From the NCBI GenBank assembly GCA_029210905.1, contig JARGGF010000148.1:1-8218 (forward strand): 8,218 nucleotides of DNA, in the 5' to 3' direction. The first letter of the stretch is position 1. Every line of letters starts with the position of its first letter. The stretch comes from Bacteroidales bacterium. Its GTDB lineage: Bacteria > Bacteroidota > Bacteroidia > Bacteroidales > NBLH01. The notes below the pieces were generated by a model. The model did not search any database and had not been told where the DNA came from. It worked only from the letters and a program-made list of their open reading frames with translations. Shown here in pieces: positions 1-5,366 of the stretch. The translations under genes were made by a program, and so were the position numbers.

Positions 1-1
1 A

Positions 2-187
2 TGTACGATGCTTGCGTCTGTAGATTATTGCAGAATACCTGGCAACTACGGATTTAAGTGGCCAAAATTAACAGAACTGCACCATGCACTTTTTGGAAAA
101 GATTTCGAAGAAGCCCATGATGCTGCTGCTGATATCAAAGCCACTGCATTATGTTTTTGGGAGCTCAAAAAACGAGGTGTTATTTAA
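2..187 (+). CDS. DnaQ-like 3'-5' exonuclease, C-terminal 61 residues (5' end outside window)
   Basis: This is the tail of a DEDD-family 3'-5' exonuclease of the DNA polymerase III epsilon (DnaQ) type, which removes nucleotides from DNA 3' ends in proofreading or repair. The reading frame is open from base 2 and ends in TAA at 185-187. The fragment contains the last catalytic block of the family, Exo III in its HxxxxD form: His39 and Asp44 of the visible fragment, within EAHDAAADIKAT. The preceding stretch, with GFKWPKLTELHHALFG, is the usual sequence before that block in Bacteroidota homologues, where K-W-P-K-L leads into the helix before the catalytic His. The first two acidic motifs (DxE and the middle Asp) must lie upstream of the window. 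Whether this is the replicative proofreading subunit or a stand-alone exonuclease cannot be told from the fragment, so no symbol is given. It ends about 20 bp before the repeat at 210-350. Confidence 0.85.
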   Translation, partial: CTMLASVDYCRIPGNYGFKWPKLTELHHALFGKDFEEAHDAAADIKATALCFWELKKRGVI

Positions 188-209
188 GCCGAATAGTTCA
201 TAATACTGT

Positions 210-350
210 TTTGGTAAATTATTAGTAAAATTGATTTTTCTGCTTTTTCACCCCCGACCCTAAAGGGAGAAAGCAGAAAAATCAAACTGACTCCCTTTAG
301 GGTTGGGGTAAATCAGTTTGATTTTTCGTTTTTCAGCTCTATTTACCAAA
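210..350. repeat. Intergenic repeat of nested and crossing inverted repeats
   Basis: Non-coding block bounded by a perfect 10-bp inverted pair (TTTGGTAAAT at 210-219, ATTTACCAAA at 341-350). Inside are three more pairs: A, 231-246 with 270-285 (16 bp, perfect); B, 252-269 with 291-308 (18 bp, one G-T pair; arm core CCCTAAAGGGAG); and C, 276-290 with 313-327 (15 bp, perfect). A and C share bases 276-285, so they exclude each other, and B and C cross, so they could form together only as a pseudoknot. A TTGATTTTTC-type segment occurs three times: forward at 231, reverse at 276-285, forward at 318. I found no open reading frame or target duplication. From memory, the B-arm type of sequence is common between Bacteroidota genes; I could not check that here. 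Confidence 0.75.
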
Positions 351-368
351 GTAGAAATAAAAAAAGGA

Positions 369-1226
369 ATGAAATATCTTCTTCTCATATTTCTCTTCCC
401 GTACTTTTCTTGTATTACCAATCAACATGATGACATTGTTGATAACAGGGAGGAAAATGTACTAAAAGATACAATTTTACCTGAAAACTCATCAGAAGAT
501 ATTATTATTCCTGAATATGAATCAGATTTTCCACTGGAAGATGAGAGCAGATTTATCAATGCAGATTATTATAGCATTAATATTCCTTCAGAAGGAAATT
601 ATAAGAATCTTAAAACAAAAATATTAGAAAAAAGAGAAAACTATAGACAAAAATATGTAGCAGCCACCAATGAAGCTGAAAAAAATAAAATAATAAAATT
701 GTCCGGAGAATATGTTACAGAAACCATTGTCAATCATATTATTCCTTTCTGGTATGGCATGCCTTGGAGTTTGTCTGGCTATAGTGATATTCCAAATGTA
801 GGTGAAGTTGGTTGTAGTTACTTTGTATCAAATACTTTAAAACATTGCGGTTTCAAAGTGAACAGATACCGTTTGGCACAACAAAATACAAAAAACATAG
901 CATTTTCTATTCAATTGAATGACAGTATTTTAATAATTAAAGGAAATGGAGATATTTCATCAGTAAAAAATTATTTTTTAGAAAACAAAAAAGACGGACT
1001 CTATTATGTTGGTTTGGATAGTCATGTGGGATATCTTCTCTTTAAAAAAGGAGAATTATTTTTTATACAGTCCAACTATGCATATCCGCAAGTTGTACTC
1101 ACTGAATTTGCAGAAAAATCTGATGTTTTCTATAGTAACTTTTATTATATTGCTGATATTACCTGGAATGATGCTCTTATCAAAAATTGGATAATGTCCA
1201 CTGAAATACAAGTTGTTAAAAAATAG
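369..1226 (+). CDS. Predicted lipoprotein with papain/NlpC-like Cys-His fold, function unknown
   Basis: The product is 285 residues from the ATG at 369. A start at 318 is also open, but it lies inside the repeat at 210-350 and adds 17 residues before what looks like an export signal, so 369 is preferred. Residues 1-14 are a short hydrophobic signal followed by Cys15 (PYFSC), a loose lipobox of the kind Bacteroidota tolerate, and then an acidic, probably flexible stretch to about residue 75. The C-terminal half looks like a papain-fold amidase or peptidase: WYGMPW (128-133), then Cys149 in a GCSYFVSNTL helix start, then His219 in GLDSHVGYLLF on a beta strand, with a polar third position near Gln234-Asn236. 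That order (Cys, His, polar) is the NlpC/P60 arrangement. Similar hypothetical lipoproteins are, from memory, widespread in Bacteroidota. The substrate is unknown; a cell-wall or peptide amide bond is only an inference. It converges on nth. Confidence 0.75.
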   Translation: MKYLLLIFLFPYFSCITNQHDDIVDNREENVLKDTILPENSSEDIIIPEYESDFPLEDESRFINADYYSINIPSEGNYKNLKTKILEKRENYRQKYVAATNEAEKNKIIKLSGEYVTETIVNHIIPFWYGMPWSLSGYSDIPNVGEVGCSYFVSNTLKHCGFKVNRYRLAQQNTKNIAFSIQLNDSILIIKGNGDISSVKNYFLENKKDGLYYVGLDSHVGYLLFKKGELFFIQSNYAYPQVVLTEFAEKSDVFYSNFYYIADITWNDALIKNWIMSTEIQVVKK

Positions 1227-1297
1227 CAACTGTAAATATAAAAGTAAGTGAACAGTTTCAGAAACCACCTTTGAAAAAGGCAAACACTAAAAATTTT

Positions 1298-1939
1298 TCA
1301 ATTTACCTGATTTTCATAATGTTTACAAAGCTCCTTTAAGCCACACTCCTCACATTTTGGTTTTCTAGCCACGCAGGTGTATCTGCCATGCAAAATTAAC
1401 CAATGGTGTGCGATAGGAATCAATTCTTCCGGGATATACTTAACTAACTGTTTTTCAGTATCAAGTGGAGTTTTTGAATTAGTCGTTAAGCCAAGCCTTG
1501 CTGAAACTCTAAATACATGAGTATCAACAGCCATAGCAGGCTGGTTATAAATAACTGAAGCAAGCACATTAGCAGTCTTCCTTCCTACTCCGGGTAATTT
1601 TTGCAGTTCATCAACATCATTAGGTAGTTGACCATTATAATTATTCAATAACATTTTGGCCATGCCAGATAAATGTTTTGCTTTGTTATTAGGATAAGAG
1701 CAGCTTTTAATATAGTCAAAAATTTCAGCTTGTTCAGCCTCAGCCAGCTTTTTCACATCAGGAAAACGTTTAAAAAAATCAACGGTAATAATATTTACTC
1801 TTTTATCAGTACACTGAGCTGATAAAATAACTGCAACTATCAGTTCGTAAGGTGAACTATATTCTAATTCAGTTTCAGCAATAGGCTTATTTTCTTTAAA
1901 ATATTCTAAAATTTTCTCAAATTGTTCTTTCCTGCTCAT
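1298..1939 (-). CDS. nth: Endonuclease III, DNA glycosylase/AP lyase
   Basis: This base-excision repair enzyme removes oxidised pyrimidines from DNA and cuts the resulting abasic site by beta-elimination. The 213-residue length is normal for bacterial Nth. The helix-hairpin-helix is LPGVGRKTANVLASV (residues 115-129), with catalytic Lys121. The catalytic aspartate is Asp139 in VDTHVFRVSARLGL. These match Lys120 and Asp138 of the E. coli enzyme. The C-terminal [4Fe-4S] cluster loop is complete, with Cys189, Cys196, Cys199 and Cys205 in the C-x6-C-x2-C-x5-C spacing. The adenine-specific relative MutY is unlikely because the protein lacks the extra C-terminal domain and carries the Lys typical of a bifunctional lyase. 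The gene is transcribed alone from a strong-looking promoter about 30 bp upstream, divergent from the ABC-F gene. Confidence 0.97.
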   Translation of the reverse strand: MSRKEQFEKILEYFKENKPIAETELEYSSPYELIVAVILSAQCTDKRVNIITVDFFKRFPDVKKLAEAEQAEIFDYIKSCSYPNNKAKHLSGMAKMLLNNYNGQLPNDVDELQKLPGVGRKTANVLASVIYNQPAMAVDTHVFRVSARLGLTTNSKTPLDTEKQLVKYIPEELIPIAHHWLILHGRYTCVARKPKCEECGLKELCKHYENQVN

Positions 1940-1973
1940 CGCGCTTTATTGGTTTAAAAGATATTTACATACA

Positions 1974-2004
1974 CAAATTTAATCATTCAGAAAACTCTGG
2001 CAAA
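1974..2004 (-). promoter_or_regulatory. Bacteroidota-type promoter of nth
   Basis: On the minus strand the sequence reads TTTG (2004-2001), 19 bases, then TAAATTTG (1981-1974). This matches the TTTG / TAnnTTTG pair at about -33 and -7 known for the primary sigma factor of Bacteroidota. The predicted transcript start lies near 1968, giving a leader of about 28 nt before the nth ATG. No Shine-Dalgarno sequence is visible, as usual for the phylum. Confidence 0.75.
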
Positions 2005-2100
2005 CTATTAAAATTGTACAAATAAAATTATTTTATGATTACAGAGAAGAACCAATTTATTCTTTGCAAATTAGAAATTCTGAATTCCCGTCATTCTTAT

Positions 2101-2108
2101 TACTTTTG
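2101..2108 (+). promoter_or_regulatory. Candidate -7 box for the ABC-F gene
   Basis: TACTTTTG matches TAnnTTTG exactly and lies 20 bp before the ATG at 2129, so the leader would be short. The -33 region is poor: TTCTG at 2078-2082 lies at about the right distance but matches TTTG only in part. The same 10-mer, TACTTTTGCA, recurs at 4021 in the promoter before ppa, which supports it being a real promoter element. Confidence 0.6.
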
Positions 2109-2128
2109 CAATCCATTTAGATTATAAT

Positions 2129-3991
2129 ATGATAAGTTATCTTCAGGTAGAAAATATTAGCAAAGCATATGGCGAAAATGTACTGTTCGAAAATATTTCG
2201 TTCAGTCTCCATAAAGACGAAAAAGTGGCACTTATTGCTAAAAATGGATCAGGAAAAACTACTTTGTTAAATATAATTGTAGGAAAAGATACTCCTGACG
2301 AAGGTAAGATAAGTATGCAAAAGAACCTTAGCATAGCATATCTGCCTCAAAATCCTGTTTTTGAAGAAAATAACACAGTTCTTGAGCAGGTGCTTCGCAG
2401 TACCAGCCAGCTAACTGAGATTATTAACTTTTATCACAAAGCTATAGAATCGGGCGATGAAAAGCTTATCCAAAAAGCCACGGAACAAATGGACATTGCC
2501 AGTGCCTGGGATGTAGACCAGAAGATAATAGAAATCTTGACGAAACTGAATATCAGCCAGGTTCAACAAAAAATTAAATACCTTTCCGGTGGTGAAAGAA
2601 GGCGGGTAGCCCTGGCTGCTGCACTCATTGAGACTTCAGATGTATTAATTCTCGACGAACCTACCAATCATCTTGATTTACAGATGATTGAATGGTTAGA
2701 GTTGTATTTAAAATCAAGATCAGGAACATTATTCATGGTTACCCACGACAGGTATTTTATGGAAAATGTATGCAGTGCGATTATTGAAATTGAAGATAAT
2801 ACAGTATACCAATATAAAGGAAATTATCAGTATTATCTGGAAAAGCGAGAAGCCCGGCTTAAGGAAATGCAGGCAAATATAGACAAGGCCAGTAATCTAT
2901 ACAGAAAAGAATTAGATTGGATGCGAAGAATGCCACAGGCCAGGGCAACCAAGGCAAAATCAAGAATTGAAAATTTTTATAAAGTTAAAGAGCAAGCTTC
3001 TAAAAGAATTGACAATAGTACGCAAGTAATTGATATTCAATCTAAAAGGTTAGGAAAAAAAATTCTTGAAATAGAAAATATATCAAAACAGTTTGATAAT
3101 AAGGTACTTATAAAAGAATTCAGCTACAAATTTGGTAGGGCCCAGAAAATAGGTATTGTTGGACCCAATGGAGCAGGTAAATCTACTTTTCTTAATATTA
3201 TTACCGGAATTTTAAAACCCGATTCTGGTACGATAGAAATTGGAGAAACCATACATTTTGGTTATTACCATCAACAGGGAATTAAGCTTGACGAAGACAA
3301 GCGAATGATTGAGGTGATTAAAGAAATTGCAGAAGTAATGACAGTGGGCAAAGATAAAACCCTTTCCGCTGCCCAATTACTTGAATATTTTCGATTTGAT
3401 AAAGAAAAACACTATTCTTATGTTTCAAAATTAAGTGGAGGAGAGCGTAAAAGACTTTACCTGCTAACCATATTGATGAAAAATCCAAATTTTCTAATTT
3501 TGGATGAACCTACAAATGATTTTGATATTCAAACCTTAAATGTTCTGGAGGATTATCTGAATAATTTCCCTGGAAATGTTATAATAGTTTCGCATGACCG
3601 GTATTTTATGGACAAGGTTATTGATGAGCTTTTTATTTTTGATGAAGCAGGAAAAATAAAAAGTTTTCCAGGAAATTATACTGATTATCAAGATTATATA
3701 GAATTTCAGGATAAGGAAAAACAAAAGCAATTAAAAGTAAGTGTTTCCAGGCCGGATAAAAAACCAGTTGAAAAAAAGAAATTTGGTTTTAAGGAAAAAA
3801 GGGAATTTGAGTTACTTGAAAAAGAAATTGAAGATTTAAACCAGGAAAAGCTTGAATTGGAAACCCTAATGAATTCAGGAAATTTATCAAATGATGAATT
3901 GCATGAAAAATCGAATAGATATTCCGAAATCCTGGAGATAATAGATGAGAAAGAAATGCGTTGGCTAGAATTAAGCGAGTTACAGGAATAA
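2129..3991 (+). CDS. uup: ABC-F family ATPase, Uup-like
   Basis: A 620-residue soluble protein with two ABC ATPase domains and no membrane segments, so it is an ABC-F protein acting on ribosomes or nucleic acid rather than a transporter. Domain 1 has its P-loop at 37-45 (AKNGSGKTT), LSGGE at 152-156, Walker B DVLILDEPTNHLD at 171-183 with Glu177, and switch His206. Domain 2 has GPNGAGKST at 345-353, LSGGE at 435-439, FLILDEPTNDFD at 455-466 with Glu460, and switch His489. The linker contains ELDWMRRMPQARATKAKSRI (261-280), which resembles the Uup linker, and residues ~550-615 form a charged helical coiled coil like the Uup C-terminal domain. Length (E. coli Uup is ~635) and architecture fit Uup, which is linked to ribosome function and to transposon excision. 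The first P-loop begins with Ala instead of Gly, which I believe is common in this lineage. The ABC-F family is certain; the Uup subgroup is likely. Confidence 0.88.
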   Translation: MISYLQVENISKAYGENVLFENISFSLHKDEKVALIAKNGSGKTTLLNIIVGKDTPDEGKISMQKNLSIAYLPQNPVFEENNTVLEQVLRSTSQLTEIINFYHKAIESGDEKLIQKATEQMDIASAWDVDQKIIEILTKLNISQVQQKIKYLSGGERRRVALAAALIETSDVLILDEPTNHLDLQMIEWLELYLKSRSGTLFMVTHDRYFMENVCSAIIEIEDNTVYQYKGNYQYYLEKREARLKEMQANIDKASNLYRKELDWMRRMPQARATKAKSRIENFYKVKEQASKRIDNSTQVIDIQSKRLGKKILEIENISKQFDNKVLIKEFSYKFGRAQKIGIVGPNGAGKSTFLNIITGILKPDSGTIEIGETIHFGYYHQQGIKLDEDKRMIEVIKEIAEVMTVGKDKTLSAAQLLEYFRFDKEKHYSYVSKLSGGERKRLYLLTILMKNPNFLILDEPTNDFDIQTLNVLEDYLNNFPGNVIIVSHDRYFMDKVIDELFIFDEAGKIKSFPGNYTDYQDYIEFQDKEKQKQLKVSVSRPDKKPVEKKKFGFKEKREFELLEKEIEDLNQEKLELETLMNSGNLSNDELHEKSNRYSEILEIIDEKEMRWLELSELQE

Positions 3992-3997
3992 TAAGCA

Positions 3998-4028
3998 TTT
4001 GCAGGCATAATAAAATTAACTACTTTTG
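3998..4028 (+). promoter_or_regulatory. Bacteroidota-type promoter of ppa
   Basis: TTTG at 3998-4001, a 19-bp spacer and TACTTTTG at 4021-4028 make a full match to the Bacteroidota consensus, with the same spacing as the nth promoter. Transcription should start near 4033, giving ppa a leader of about 240 nt. Most of that leader is the inserted element at 4062-4205. The -33 box begins 7 bp after the ABC-F stop codon, so ppa has its own promoter instead of relying on read-through. Confidence 0.75.
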
Positions 4029-4035
4029 CATCTTA

Positions 4036-4061
4036 AAATACAAAATCAATAATTTGTATTT
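4036..4061 (+). repeat. Small hairpin at the insertion site, split by the element
   Basis: AATACAAA (4037-4044) pairs with TTTGTATT (4053-4060) around an 8-base loop. The right-hand arm is the target sequence that was duplicated, so TTTGTATTTAA also appears at 4207-4217. Removing the element and one copy of the duplication restores an imperfect palindrome just after the predicted transcript start. This suggests that the insertion target was itself a small hairpin in the ancestral ppa leader. Confidence 0.5.
4052..4061 (+). repeat. Target site duplication, left copy
   Basis: ATTTGTATTT directly abuts the left end of the inverted-repeat element and is repeated exactly at 4206-4215, abutting the right end. 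The identity stops at both edges (a before the left copy and g before the right, c after the left copy and a after the right), as expected for a duplication made by transposition. Confidence 0.75.
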
Positions 4062-4205
4062 CAATGTCGTTTAGTTAAGCTCATTGCTATAATTTAAAAA
4101 GGTCATTAGTCATTGGAAATTGGTCATTAAAGCCTGAACTAATGACCAATGACAAGTGACTAATGACCAGCTTTTTAAAGCACAACTCTTACCTAAACGA
4201 TATTG
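4062..4205. mobile_element. MITE-like 144-bp palindromic element in the ppa leader
   Basis: The ends are 18-bp terminal inverted repeats: CAATGTCGTTTAGTTAAG at 4062-4079 and CTTACCTAAACGATATTG at 4188-4205, which pair with two differences, one of them G-T. A 10-bp perfect direct repeat flanks them. The interior is also palindromic: 4093-4101 pairs with 4171-4179, and 4101-4129 pairs with 4140-4168 (29-base arms, about 24 pairs with an internal loop) around the loop 4130-4139. The core is built from repeats of GGTCATTAGTCATTGG type. It has no coding capacity, so movement would depend on a transposase elsewhere. The duplication length and the TTAAG at the inner end of the repeat recall IS4-family elements, which is inference only. 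In RNA the whole element would form one long hairpin in the ppa leader. Confidence 0.8.
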
Positions 4206-4215
4206 ATTTGTATTT
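4206..4215 (+). repeat. Target site duplication, right copy
   Basis: Second exact copy of ATTTGTATTT, immediately outside the right terminal inverted repeat of the element. Together with the copy at 4052-4061 it marks the element's boundaries to the base. Confidence 0.75.
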
Positions 4216-4276
4216 AAAAAATATTAGCACAATAACCATAGCTACTTAAATATCAATTATTTAAGCGACTTAACAG

Positions 4277-4951
4277 ATGAGAAATTATAAAATGAGTAAA
4301 AAAGCAATTGACCCAATTGGCAAATTAATGGACTTGCGATTTCGTTCGCATCCGTGGCATGGTATTGAAATTGGCGAAGAAAGCCCTAAAGTAGTTACCA
4401 GTTATATAGAAATGGTGCCCACTGATACTGTAAAATATGAAGTTGACAAAGCAAGTGGTTATTTAACTATTGATCGTCCACAAAAATATTCCAGTATTTT
4501 GCCCGCATTGTATGGATTTATTCCCCAGACGTATTGCGGAAAACAGGTTGCAAAAAAGAGTGGTGATATTTTAAAAAGACCAGAAATTATTGGCGATGGT
4601 GACCCGCTTGATATCTGTGTTTTAACTGAAAAAGAAATTACGCATGGCGATATTCTGGTACAATCGGTACCAATAGGAGGATTCAGAATGATTGATGGCA
4701 ATGAGGCTGATGATAAAATAATTGCAGTTTTAAAAAATGACGCAGTATACAGTGGATACAAAGATATTACCGATTGCCCTGCACCAGTTATAAATAGATT
4801 AAAACACTATTTTTTAACTTACAAAGATATGCCAGGTGAAAAACGTGACTGCGAAATTACCCATATTTATGGAGCAAAAGAGGCACATGATATCATAGAC
4901 AGGGCTGAAAAAGATTATAGAAATTTTGTGGAAAACCTCTTATTTTCATAA
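4277..4951 (+). CDS. ppa: Inorganic pyrophosphatase, family I
   Basis: This cytoplasmic enzyme hydrolyses pyrophosphate to two phosphates with Mg2+ and so drives nucleic acid and aminoacyl-tRNA synthesis forward. The family I signature DGDPLDI is at residues 107-113, with metal ligands Asp107, Asp109 and Asp112. Other active-site residues line up with the E. coli enzyme: Lys53 and Glu55 in KYEVD, Arg67, Tyr79 in YGFI, Asp140, Asp145, Lys147, and Tyr182-Lys183. At 224 residues it is longer than the ~176-residue E. coli protein. The extra N-terminal region (LMDLRFRSHPWHGIEIG) and the insert around QTYCGKQVAKKSGDIL are typical of Bacteroidota forms. The start at 4277 is the first ATG. An ATG at 4292 (MSKKAIDPIG) is equally plausible, because no ribosome binding site decides it. 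Its promoter is at 3998-4028, with an inserted element between promoter and gene. Confidence 0.95.
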   Translation: MRNYKMSKKAIDPIGKLMDLRFRSHPWHGIEIGEESPKVVTSYIEMVPTDTVKYEVDKASGYLTIDRPQKYSSILPALYGFIPQTYCGKQVAKKSGDILKRPEIIGDGDPLDICVLTEKEITHGDILVQSVPIGGFRMIDGNEADDKIIAVLKNDAVYSGYKDITDCPAPVINRLKHYFLTYKDMPGEKRDCEITHIYGAKEAHDIIDRAEKDYRNFVENLLFS

Positions 4952-4995
4952 AAAAGCTACAACATAATAGCCTTATAATGAGGCTATTTGTTGTA
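4950..4995 (-). terminator. Rho-independent terminator of the decayed MATE gene (minus strand)
   Basis: The hairpin 4958-4964 with 4989-4995 and 4966-4973 with 4981-4988 (15 pairs, one bulged T at 4965, loop 4974-4980) is followed on the minus strand, after three bases, by six Ts (plus-strand As at 4950-4955). The T run is on the minus-strand side only, so the signal belongs to the MATE remnant, whose stop codon (4984-4986) lies inside the stem. The T tract overlaps the last bases of ppa. On the plus strand the stem could still shape the ppa mRNA end, but no U run follows it. Confidence 0.7.
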
Positions 4996-5223
4996 ATTCA
5001 CCACTGCTTGTTTACACCATAAGCCAGTGAAAAAATAAACTACTGATAGGCTCAGGCCGGTAATCCAGGCAAGTGGAATTCCCCACCAAATGCCATTGGA
5101 CCCAATTTTTTCAGATAAATACCAGGAAACAGGTATCCTGATTAACCACAAAACTAACAGCGTAATAAAAATTGTGAAGAGGCTATCTCCGACTCCTCAA
5201 TAAACAGCATTTAAACTAAAATA
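4984..5223 (-). pseudogene. C-terminal remnant of a MATE-family efflux transporter
   Basis: Reading the minus strand from about 5223 to the TAG at 4986-4984 gives YFSLNAVY, an in-frame TGA (5199-5197), then 70 residues beginning GVGDSLFTIFITLLVLWLIR and continuing through RIPVSWYL and SNGIWWGIPLAWITG to a short polar tail. This is the end of a MATE (multidrug and toxin extrusion) protein. In intact members the corresponding stretch is N-x-[FVL]-RGAGDS, then WxIRxP, then GIWWxIP. The TGA replaces the Arg expected before Gly-Val-Gly-Asp, one base change from CGA or AGA. MATE proteins have about 450 residues and 12 membrane helices, and only the last ~80 codons remain. Upstream of 5223 the frame stays open for a while but the translation no longer looks like the family. 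It is surely non-functional as a pump. The family call is confident, the gene identity is not. Confidence 0.8.
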
Positions 5224-5366
5224 GCAGCAAAAATAATAAGTAGTTAATAAATCATAAAAAAATAACTTTAAAAACCATACTCTCTTTGTAATTTTATACT
5301 TTTAAGGCCAAAAACTTTTAATAAGAATTTTATAACACTAAAAATAAAGTAACACCGAAAAAAATT
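5224..5366 (+). promoter_or_regulatory. Upstream region of the redox-protein operon with a weak -7 candidate
   Basis: Very AT-rich DNA (repeated A runs at 5256-5275) between the MATE remnant and the next gene. The best promoter candidate is TACTTTTA at 5297-5304, one base from the TACTTTTG seen twice elsewhere in the window, but no TTTG lies 19 bp upstream (TTTG at 5285-5288 is too close). The resulting leader would be about 60 nt. I see no riboswitch, operator-like dyad or ribosome binding site. Confidence 0.3.

Noticed and set aside
318..368. Upstream ATG at 318 as the start of the lipoprotein gene
   Set aside because: It lies inside the inverted-repeat block (pair C ends at 327) and puts 17 extra residues before the signal sequence; the ATG at 369 places the charged start and hydrophobic run correctly before Cys15.
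1268..1280. Hairpin CCTTT-GAA-AAAGG between the convergent lipoprotein gene and nth as a terminator
   Set aside because: Only 5 bp of AT-rich stem and no T run next to it on either strand.
2239..2265. Ala at the first P-loop position of the ABC-F protein as a sign of an inactive domain
   Set aside because: The essential Gly-Lys-Thr residues, LSGGE, Walker B and Glu177 are intact, and I recall Ala here as common in Bacteroidota homologues.
3706..4008. Minus-strand open frames over the 3' part of the ABC-F gene and similar frames elsewhere
   Set aside because: They overlap well-supported genes, have no family resemblance and reflect AT-rich codon shadows.
4101..4168. Repeated GTCATTAGTCATTGG-type units as a CRISPR array
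   Set aside because: The units are short, inverted rather than direct, without spacers, and lie within the palindromic element.
4033..4217. TTAAAATACAAA / TTTGTATTTAA as the terminal repeats of a larger 185-bp element
   Set aside because: The exact 10-bp direct repeat abuts the inner 18-bp inverted repeats, so the element ends at 4062 and 4205; the outer match is explained by a palindromic target site.
5197..5199. TGA in the MATE remnant read as a recoded sense codon
   Set aside because: All intact genes in the window use TGA-free frames and the gene is also truncated upstream, so a nonsense mutation in a dead gene is the simpler reading.
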